DNA from: an uncultured bacterium
Lineage (GTDB): Bacteria > Cyanobacteriota > Vampirovibrionia > Gastranaerophilales > Gastranaerophilaceae
DNA: 11,812 nt
NCBI GenBank assembly: GCA_900553205.1
Contig: USCK01000050.1
Span: forward strand, 1-11,812
Reading direction: 5' to 3'
Shown here: one piece after another, positions 6,448 to 11,812 of the stretch
Numbering within the stretch: the first letter of the stretch is position 1
Layout: each line of letters starts with the position of its first letter
The notes under the pieces: generated by a model
The model's database searches: none
What the model was told of the DNA's origin: nothing
Seen by the model: only the letters and a program-made list of their open reading frames with translations
Translations under genes and position numbers: made by a program

Positions 6448-6537
6448 AAGTGACTAAGAAATAATTATCTTCTTAATAACTTAGTCACTTAATTCTTATT
6501 CACTTCTTGAAAGAAATAACTTAACTCTTAATCACTT
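6448..6537. repeat. CTTANTCACTT repeat cluster with an 11-bp perfect hairpin
   Basis: AAGTGACTAAG (6448-6458) is the exact reverse complement of CTTAGTCACTT (6480-6490), giving an 11-bp stem with a 21-base AT-rich loop. Two further direct copies follow: CTTATTCACTT (6495-6505) and CTTAATCACTT (6527-6537), each with a single change at the same position. In minus-strand RNA the hairpin is followed by a short U-run (CACUUUUUAAU), so it could terminate leftward transcription before rimO. The extra direct copies suggest a protein-binding array instead. It lies between the palindromic repeat and the putative promoter of the 6699 gene. Confidence 0.5.
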
Positions 6538-6540
6538 CAA

Positions 6541-6698
6541 ATGAATTGTAACAAAATATTAAAATGAATTTAATAAGGCTCAAATCGAGTTATAATGCCG
6601 GATATGATGTGATATGCTGTACGGGACGGAGCAAATTTATATAATTACATGTTTTTATATAGGTATAGTAGTATCAAAATAAATTAGGAAGTTCTGTA
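6541..6698 (+). promoter_or_regulatory. Putative promoter and about 100-base leader of the 6699 gene
   Basis: A perfect TATAAT lies at 6591-6596 with no convincing -35. It would start transcription near 6603 and leave a leader of about 95 bases. The leader opens with a comparatively GC-rich patch around 6612-6635 (GCTGTACGGGACGGAGC) in otherwise AT-rich DNA, and a short near-repeat GATATG/GATATGC precedes it. I do not recognise a known riboswitch. The gene has AGGAAG about seven bases before its ATG. Confidence 0.35.
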
Positions 6699-7070
6699 AT
6701 GGTGTATGGCGCAAATTTAGGTGTAGGATCTGCAAACAATGATTACATTGTTGTGTCAAAGAAACATTCTGATAAAGGCAAGCAATATGCTATTCCTGCA
6801 GATAAAAAAGACAGTTTTTATAAACAAAAATTGGGTCAAGAATTTAATGAAAATCTTCAAAAATCAATAACAGTAATAGCTGCTTTTAATATAGGTACTA
6901 TTGTGTCCTGCTTGACAAAAGGAACTGCTACCAGAAAAACTGCTATTGGTTTAGCAACTGCTTTAGTTCTTTGGTTTGCAGGACATCAGGTAGATAAATC
7001 TATGTTAAAAAGAGCAGAAAATGAAGTGTTCAAATCTGTAGATGCTCAAGAAATCTCTAATCAAGCGTAA
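6699..7070 (+). CDS. Small hypothetical membrane protein, 123 aa
   Basis: Not recognised as a known family. Residues 1-50 are polar (KKHSDKGKQYAIPADKKDSF and similar). Two hydrophobic segments follow, at about 56-74 (ITVIAAFNIGTIVSCLT) and 81-99 (KTAIGLATALVLWFAG), separated by a short basic loop TKGTATRK. This suggests a two-pass membrane hairpin with both ends on the same side, the loop's charges favouring the cytoplasm for the loop under the positive-inside rule. The C-terminal 20 residues are charged helix. The start is supported by AGGAAG upstream and by a TATAAT-type promoter further up. It stands alone between the repeat-rich region and the TPR gene, with 147 bases to the next start. 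A holin-like role could be imagined from the size but nothing supports it. Confidence 0.65.
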   Translation: MVYGANLGVGSANNDYIVVSKKHSDKGKQYAIPADKKDSFYKQKLGQEFNENLQKSITVIAAFNIGTIVSCLTKGTATRKTAIGLATALVLWFAGHQVDKSMLKRAENEVFKSVDAQEISNQA

Positions 7071-7158
7071 ATAATTTTACAATATCAATTAATATGTAGC
7101 AAAATTTGATAAATAATTCTGAATATCATCGGTTTTAAATCTCGAATATTACTTTAAT

Positions 7159-7211
7159 TTTTATCAAAATGTAAATATGGGGGTTTAAATCATTTATGAT
7201 TTTGATAAAAT
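7159..7211 (+). promoter_or_regulatory. 12-bp inverted repeat overlapping an extended -10 for the TPR gene
   Basis: TTTTATCAAAAT (7159-7170) and ATTTTGATAAAA (7199-7210) are perfect 12-bp inverted copies 28 bases apart. The right copy contains an extended -10 element TGATAAAAT (7203-7211). This would place the transcription start at or next to the ATG at 7218, and no SD is present, so the mRNA may be leaderless. A regulator binding the right copy would block the -10; the two half-sites could hold a dimer or loop. The repeats are seen; regulation is inference. Confidence 0.45.
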
Positions 7212-7217
7212 AGACTT

Positions 7218-9356
7218 ATGAAAAAATCGTCTATTATTTTAGGTTGTCTTTTATCATTGTTGCTAGCAAATCCTTGCCATGCAGATTTTAGAGAACATTA
7301 TGAATTAGGTCAACAATATTTATACAATTCTCAATATTCAAGTTCTATTGATGAATTCAAAAAAGCGTTAAGAATAAATTATCTTGATACTTCTGCAAGA
7401 ATAGGGTTGGTAAATGCTTATCTTGCAAGAGGTACATATTATGCAAATAAGGCTGGTAATTATAGTGATGCTGCAGATGATTTTAGAAGTGCGTTATTTT
7501 ATGTGAAATATTATCCTAAAGGTAGTGATGTTCAAAATGGTTATGCAACATCTGTATCAGCAACGAATAGTCTTAATTATTGTTTAAAACAATTAGGCTT
7601 TGATTATTCTGCTGAATCAAGATATAACAAGGCTGACCAATTAAGAACGGAAGGAAAGTTTCCTGCTGCAATATATGAGTTAGAACAAGTTACATCAAAC
7701 CCTAAATTCAAAAAAACTGCTATGGCTCAGATTGCCGATATGATAAAGATTTTAGGTAACAACGAAAGAGCCGCAGATTATTATAAAGAGGCGCTTAAAC
7801 TTGACCCTCATAATGGGCCGTTGTTATTGAGGTACGCTCGTTTGTTGGATAAGTTGGGTCGTCAAGATGAGGCTGTTGCTCAATATAATACGGCACTTTC
7901 TGAAAGCGACAATGACCCTGAAATCTTATACGCACTAGAAAGAATTTATTTAAAGAAGCTTGATTCTTATCCAAAAGACCCGGAGCTTAATGCTAATATT
8001 GGGGCTATAAAACAAAAACAAGGTGATTATGTAAACGCACTTGTTTATTATAAAAAAGCTGAAGAATACAGTGCAACAACTTCTGATATAAATTCAAGAA
8101 TAAATACAAGGTTGAATATCGGAACACTTTTCCAAGCACAAAAGAATTATGAAAAAGCTTTAGAAGTTTATAAATCAATTCTTGTGGAGTATCCTGACAA
8201 CTTAAATGCTAATTTATACACTGCTCAATGTTTAGAGGCTATGGGAGAAAATGCAAAAGCTATAGATGCTTATGAAAAGGTTTTATCATTAGACCCGACA
8301 AATAGTGAAATTAGGCAATCTATCGTTACAATAAAACGAAATTCTATGACTCCAGAAGAATTGTTGTCATATATTGAAGGTAATTCTCAGGTTGATAAAA
8401 CAATGGTTGATACAATGTATGACTATGCGATTGAGTATCACAAGAAAAATGATGTTGATAATGCTATCAAGTTTTATAGAGGGGTTTTGAAATTCAACAA
8501 ATCAAAAGCTGATGTTTATACAAACTTGGCATTATGTTATGCCGAAAAGAAGGACTACACTTCTGCAAAAGAAATCTTGACTACTGCAAAACAAAGATTT
8601 CCTAATAATAAAACAATCGCAGAAACTTTATCAGATTTGAATAGTGCATCTGTTCTTGATGCAGCGTCAGATGCTTATGAGGCGTATTCATCAAAAGATT
8701 ACAACAAGGCTATTCAATTATATTCAGCAATGACACCACAAACAAAAGATACATTGTTGGGCATAGCAGCATCTTATGAAGGATTACAAGATTCTAATAA
8801 TGCAATAGCTTATTACAAAAAAGCATTAAATATTGAACCAAATAATAGTGATATTGCTTATAGTATTGGAGCTTTGTATGCAAACAAAGAGGATTGGTAC
8901 AATGCAAAAACATATCTTCAAAAGGCAGTTAGTCTAAACCCAAATAACAAAGATGCAAGTGCGGCATTGACAGATATAAAGAAAGTAACAAGCCAAATTC
9001 AGGTTCAAAAAGGTGCAGATTTGTTTAATTCGTCAAAATTTGATGATGCGTTGAAATCATTTAATCAGGCTATACTTGATGACGCTACAAATTCTGATGC
9101 GTATTATTATAGAGCAATGATTTATGATGGAAAAAATCAACGAAATTTAGCAATAAATGATTATAAAAAAGCTGTTCAATATAACCCTGAACAATATATT
9201 GCAAATTATCTTATCGCAGTAGATTTAGATACGTTGGGTCAATATAAAAATGCTCTAACGTATTATAAAAAGTTTGCTTCTCAATACAAAACAGATGATG
9301 AATATTTGAAATATACAAAAGCAAGGATACAAGAGTTGGCTAAATATGGAAATTAA
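7218..9356 (+). CDS. Exported tetratricopeptide-repeat (TPR) protein, 712 aa
   Basis: The N-terminus is a classic Sec signal peptide: Lys2-Lys3, a hydrophobic core to about residue 17, and a likely cleavage after Ala22 (PCHA|DF). Cys20 is preceded by proline, so it is not a lipobox. The rest is almost entirely TPR-type helix pairs, about 15-16 units by eye, for example at 26-58, 166-199, 201-233, 257-287, 297-328, 330-362, 399-430, 431-464, 511-543, 544-577, 627-659 and 661-692. They show the typical W/L..G..Y/A..A...F/Y..A...P pattern, as in NNAIAYYKKALNIEPNN. The segment 365-395 is less regular. TPR superhelices bind protein partners; in the periplasm this fits envelope assembly, secretion or polysaccharide export, but no partner is encoded here. 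No SD precedes the ATG. The stop overlaps the start of dus by 11 bases, indicating translational coupling. The assignment to TPR is firm; the role is unknown. Confidence 0.9.
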   Translation: MKKSSIILGCLLSLLLANPCHADFREHYELGQQYLYNSQYSSSIDEFKKALRINYLDTSARIGLVNAYLARGTYYANKAGNYSDAADDFRSALFYVKYYPKGSDVQNGYATSVSATNSLNYCLKQLGFDYSAESRYNKADQLRTEGKFPAAIYELEQVTSNPKFKKTAMAQIADMIKILGNNERAADYYKEALKLDPHNGPLLLRYARLLDKLGRQDEAVAQYNTALSESDNDPEILYALERIYLKKLDSYPKDPELNANIGAIKQKQGDYVNALVYYKKAEEYSATTSDINSRINTRLNIGTLFQAQKNYEKALEVYKSILVEYPDNLNANLYTAQCLEAMGENAKAIDAYEKVLSLDPTNSEIRQSIVTIKRNSMTPEELLSYIEGNSQVDKTMVDTMYDYAIEYHKKNDVDNAIKFYRGVLKFNKSKADVYTNLALCYAEKKDYTSAKEILTTAKQRFPNNKTIAETLSDLNSASVLDAASDAYEAYSSKDYNKAIQLYSAMTPQTKDTLLGIAASYEGLQDSNNAIAYYKKALNIEPNNSDIAYSIGALYANKEDWYNAKTYLQKAVSLNPNNKDASAALTDIKKVTSQIQVQKGADLFNSSKFDDALKSFNQAILDDATNSDAYYYRAMIYDGKNQRNLAINDYKKAVQYNPEQYIANYLIAVDLDTLGQYKNALTYYKKFASQYKTDDEYLKYTKARIQELAKYGN

Positions 9357-10314
9357 GGATATACTTGCACAGACAAGAGTTTCTCTTGCTCCGATGGCTG
9401 GAATTACAGATTATGTTTTGCGTTCTCTAATAAGAGAACAATCAAAAACTTGTATTCTTACAACAGAAATGATTAGTTCAGAAGCTTTGCATAATGTAAA
9501 AGAAACAGATATGACAAAACGAGATGATAATCATTCTCCTATTGTTTATCAGTTAAGTGGTCATAAACCTGAGATGATGGCTGAATGTGCTAAATATCTT
9601 GAGCAAATGGCAGATGTAATAGATATAAACATGGGTTGCCCCGTAAATAAAGTTGTAAAAGGGCAAGATGGAAGTGCTTTGATGAAGAATCCATCTTTAG
9701 CTTATGATATAGTTCAAGCCGTAAGAGAGAGTATAAATATTCCTGTGAGTGTAAAATTTAGATTAGGCTACACTCAGCAAGATATGAATTTTGTATCATA
9801 CGGTCAATATATGCAAGATGCAGGTGCAGAGTTCATAACAATACATGGAAGAACTCGTAACCAAATGTACGCAGGCAAGGCTGATTGGAAAAAGATTAGA
9901 GAACTGAAAAATAATGTTGATATCCCTGTATTTGCAAATGGTGATGTAGTATCAATTGATACGGCAATCCAATGTCTTGAAGAATCTGGAGCAGACGGTG
10001 TTGCGATTGGACGTGGAGCATTAGGTGATGTTACTCTTATTCATAGAGTTGAGCATTATTTGAACACAGGTGAAAAACTTTCTCCTCCTACATTGGAAGA
10101 AAAAATCGAAACAATGAAACAGCATCTTGATAGAGAGATTGAATTAAGAGGTGAAAAAGTCGGATTAAAATTTGTGAGGAAATTTTATCCTTTCTATATC
10201 TCAGGTGTTCCAAATGCTGCAAAATATAGAAGCAAGCTTGTCGTTATGGAAGATTATAACGAAATAATTGAGGCATTGGATTATATAAAAAAGAACAATA
10301 CTAGCCTTTGTTAA
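9346..10314 (+). CDS. dusB: tRNA-dihydrouridine synthase, DusB-like
   Basis: An FMN-dependent enzyme that reduces uridine to dihydrouridine in the D-loop of tRNAs, using NADPH, in the cytoplasm. The 322-aa length fits DusB-type enzymes. Visible landmarks are LAPMAGITDYVLR at 14-26 (FMN phosphate-side start of the TIM barrel), INMGCPVNKVVKGQDGSAL at 94-112 with catalytic Cys98, VKFRLGY, the HGRTRNQMYAGKADW segment, and the FMN-binding FANGDVVS and GVAIGRGALGD loops. A C-terminal helical tRNA-binding domain follows from about residue 240. Catalytic and cofactor residues all appear intact. The start ATG lies inside the end of the TPR gene (11-base overlap) without a strong SD, so translation is probably coupled. 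Linkage of a cytoplasmic tRNA enzyme to an exported TPR protein is more likely expression sharing than shared function. DusB rather than another bacterial Dus is inferred from motif style. Confidence 0.93.
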   Translation: MEIKDILAQTRVSLAPMAGITDYVLRSLIREQSKTCILTTEMISSEALHNVKETDMTKRDDNHSPIVYQLSGHKPEMMAECAKYLEQMADVIDINMGCPVNKVVKGQDGSALMKNPSLAYDIVQAVRESINIPVSVKFRLGYTQQDMNFVSYGQYMQDAGAEFITIHGRTRNQMYAGKADWKKIRELKNNVDIPVFANGDVVSIDTAIQCLEESGADGVAIGRGALGDVTLIHRVEHYLNTGEKLSPPTLEEKIETMKQHLDREIELRGEKVGLKFVRKFYPFYISGVPNAAKYRSKLVVMEDYNEIIEALDYIKKNNTSLC

Positions 10315-11497
10315 TTTGTATTGGTGAGAGTATTACTTTTTTGGCACTAGCAAGAAGGTTTATAATTTTATTAGCTAAAAAGTTCTCTCGTAAATCAAAT
10401 AATCTTTGATCTGCATTAGGAAAAGCATTTGATAATTTGTTTGAAGAATCATTATATATATTTTTTGCCTTTTCACCAGCATCTCTAGCATCTACTTCAA
10501 GTAAATTATTATAATATTTGTTAGTATCTTTTGTCGTATATATTTTATTAGCTTCTCTAAAGCTTCTTGCCAATTTGTTTTCTTTTTTTGAAAGTTTTGC
10601 ACTATCTCGATTCAAAGTATAATTTATTATTCCTTGTTTTTCTTGAAGTTTATCTTGATATTGATGGCGAAGTTCGTGATTTATTGTATCAATAACTTCA
10701 CCTTTAGAACTGTGTTTTGCAACATCAACTCTTACTCTTTTCTCAAATGGTAAACTTCTTGAATCACCGTAAATAAAACCACCAATTTGTTCATTAGAAA
10801 TATTGATTGAACGGTCTTTTACTTGTTGAACATTTTTAGCATAATTAGATGCTGCATTTAAGAAATCGTTATTGTTATAATTTCTTATATACAAATAAGG
10901 ATCACTTTTAAATGAATCTAAATCTTCAATATTTCCTCTCAAAGTTTTATTTATCATATGACCTTTAGAATCTCTTTGAGCATTTGTTTCTAAAAATCTT
11001 CTGTCTTGACTTTTTTTAGTAAAAGTTTCAAAAATTTGATGTTCATGTCTTGCGTTTGTATTATCTTTTGTAATTGTAAGTTTTGTATGACCTAAAAGAT
11101 TATTTTTAGAGTCAAAGCCAAACTGTTCTCTGACTTCCTGTACTTTTTTCCCGTTTGAATAAGTTTGTCGAGAAGCAGTTCGATAATTGTCACAAAAGTG
11201 GTCATAAGTATTTACTGTTTTAGATGTAAGTTTATTATTTTCGTATTTAGATACAAATCGTTTTATTAATTTACCAGCTTTGTCTTTAAATGATACAATT
11301 CTTTGGGAAGAAGCACCAAAATTGGTTTCAAGTTTTACAATATCTATTGACTCTGCATTTTGAGGAATATTATTTGCAATTCTTTTTAATTTTTCATCAA
11401 GCTTCAAATTTGTATTTTTTGATACGAGTCTGCCACCATTAGAGGTATATTTTTTAGCACTATTTATTATAGTTTCTGCTGTTTTTATATTAACCAT
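10301..11497 (-). CDS. Predicted HExxH zinc metallopeptidase with N-terminal hairpin repeats, 398 aa
   Basis: The C-terminal half carries NHELRHQYQ (His274, Glu275, His278; codons 10664-10678), a canonical HExxH zinc-binding and catalytic motif. About 55 residues later comes YYNNLLEVDARDAGE, where Glu334 fits the third zinc ligand of gluzincin-like enzymes; the 'E.DAR..G' pattern after HELRH is shared with many phage- and toxin-associated metallopeptidases. The N-terminal half (about 65-190) contains short turn-centred units such as KDKAGKLIKR, YSNGKKVQE, DSKNNLLGHT and DSKGHMINK, reminiscent of beta-hairpin (MORN-variant/YD-like) repeats in polymorphic toxins. No signal peptide is seen. I chose the ATG at 11497 (AGGA about 10 bases upstream). 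A GTG two codons earlier at 11503 has the same AGGA only 4 bases away. The end overlaps convergent dus by 14 bases. The peptidase call is fairly sure; the effector role is speculation. Confidence 0.75.
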   Translation of the reverse strand: MVNIKTAETIINSAKKYTSNGGRLVSKNTNLKLDEKLKRIANNIPQNAESIDIVKLETNFGASSQRIVSFKDKAGKLIKRFVSKYENNKLTSKTVNTYDHFCDNYRTASRQTYSNGKKVQEVREQFGFDSKNNLLGHTKLTITKDNTNARHEHQIFETFTKKSQDRRFLETNAQRDSKGHMINKTLRGNIEDLDSFKSDPYLYIRNYNNNDFLNAASNYAKNVQQVKDRSINISNEQIGGFIYGDSRSLPFEKRVRVDVAKHSSKGEVIDTINHELRHQYQDKLQEKQGIINYTLNRDSAKLSKKENKLARSFREANKIYTTKDTNKYYNNLLEVDARDAGEKAKNIYNDSSNKLSNAFPNADQRLFDLRENFLANKIINLLASAKKVILSPIQINKG

Positions 11498-11536
11498 TGT
11501 CACACATTCCTATATATTAATAAAAAGTATTTTATG

Positions 11537-11564
11537 AATGTAAAATTGTCTGTTTAGAAGTCAA
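11537..11564 (-). promoter_or_regulatory. Putative promoter of the metallopeptidase gene
   Basis: On the minus strand, TTGACT (-35, complement of 11559-11564) precedes TACATT (-10, complement of 11537-11542) with a 16-base spacer. The predicted start is near 11530, giving a leader of about 30 bases to the ATG at 11497. The -35 matches consensus at five of six bases and the -10 at four of six. The region between this gene and the divergent radical SAM gene (11504-11654) holds no other recognised feature. Confidence 0.4.
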
Positions 11565-11654
11565 TTTTTTACATTGTTTAATATAATTTTAACTTAGCAT
11601 AGCACTTGATTTACATTATTGATATGTGACAATATTCATGAGGTATTTAATAAT

Positions 11655-11812
11655 ATGTCTGATAACAATTTAGTTTACATTTTAGATGGTAAAATTTATA
11701 TTAATTTGACTAATATGTGTACTAATGACTGTATTTTTTGTTTAAGACGAGATAAAGATGATGTATGTGGTCAGGATATGTGGCTAAAATCCGAAAAGAT
11801 TACAGCAGATGA
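11655..11812 (+). CDS. Radical SAM protein, resembling the TatD-associated family, N-terminal part
   Basis: The first 52 codons of a protein that runs off the window. It begins MSDNNLVYILDGKIYINLTN and continues with MCTNDCIFCLRR, in which Cys22, Cys26 and Cys29 form the CxxxCxxC motif that binds the SAM-coordinating 4Fe-4S cluster. The context 'YINLTN.CTN.C.FC.R......G.D.WL' is what I remember of the radical SAM family found next to or fused with TatD nucleases (TIGR04038 type). The function of that family is not established. The ATG has only a weak AGG about 11 bases upstream, but it places the motif at the expected distance from the N-terminus. It is transcribed divergently from the metallopeptidase gene, with about 157 bases between starts. 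Whether a tatD gene is adjacent cannot be seen. Radical SAM is near-certain; the subfamily is probable. Confidence 0.8.
   Translation, partial: MSDNNLVYILDGKIYINLTNMCTNDCIFCLRRDKDDVCGQDMWLKSEKITAD

Noticed and set aside
6604..6698. Leader of the 6699 gene as a known riboswitch
   Set aside because: A GC-richer patch exists, but I could not match conserved elements of any riboswitch class I know.
7218..7283. TPR protein as a lipoprotein (Cys20 near the end of the signal)
   Set aside because: The residues before Cys20 are Ala-Asn-Pro, which do not fit a lipobox; Ala22 fits a normal signal peptidase I site.
1..11812. tRNA, rRNA or CRISPR array anywhere in the window
   Set aside because: No cloverleaf with a T-arm GTTCGA-type core, no rRNA-like conserved stretch and no periodic repeat array was seen on either strand by eye.

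Overview
The window is AT-rich bacterial DNA with short intergenic gaps, mostly canonical Shine-Dalgarno (SD) sites and standard-code ORFs. A RimO-type methylthiotransferase, a DusB-like tRNA dihydrouridine synthase, a CcdA-type membrane redox protein and a large exported TPR protein sit among several small lineage-specific unknowns. The style suggests an uncultured low-GC gut-type bacterium with a cell envelope and periplasm. My best guess is Gastranaerophilales/Vampirovibrionia (Melainabacteria), from general resemblance only; no marker gene in the window settles it.

Layout. Positions 1-581 (minus strand) hold a broken thioredoxin-like gene followed by the start of ccdA, under a recognisable promoter at 647-675. 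Positions 714-3233 (plus strand) hold an unknown 232-aa protein, a YjbQ/UPF0047 protein and an APC-family amino acid permease, closely spaced and probably cotranscribed in part. Positions 3324-4198 (minus strand) are a two-gene cassette of unknowns joined by a TAATG stop/start overlap, with a hairpin terminator behind it. Positions 4199-4582 are a gene-free, very AT-rich stretch. Positions 4583-4934 (plus strand) look like a small gene split by a frameshift; its end overlaps the end of convergent rimO (4924-6228, minus strand).

Positions 6229-6698 are gene-free and hold a 134-bp palindromic, MITE/REP-like repeat, then a hairpin plus direct-repeat cluster, then a putative promoter. Positions 6699-7070 (plus strand) encode a small membrane protein. 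Positions 7218-10314 (plus strand) are a two-gene unit: an exported 712-aa TPR protein and an overlapping DusB-like enzyme. Positions 10301-11497 (minus strand) encode a predicted HExxH zinc metallopeptidase with an unusual N-terminal region rich in beta-hairpin-like repeats; its end overlaps the end of dus. Positions 11655-11812 (plus strand) begin a radical SAM protein that resembles the TatD-associated family and runs off the window.

Functionally the window mixes RNA/ribosome modification (rimO, dus), thiol redox (trx-like, ccdA), amino acid transport, and unknowns. No complete novel system is proven. The points most worth a second look are the repeat-plus-metallopeptidase protein, the two disrupted genes, the palindromic repeat, the TPR-gene promoter region with a likely leaderless start, and the two antisense 3' overlaps.
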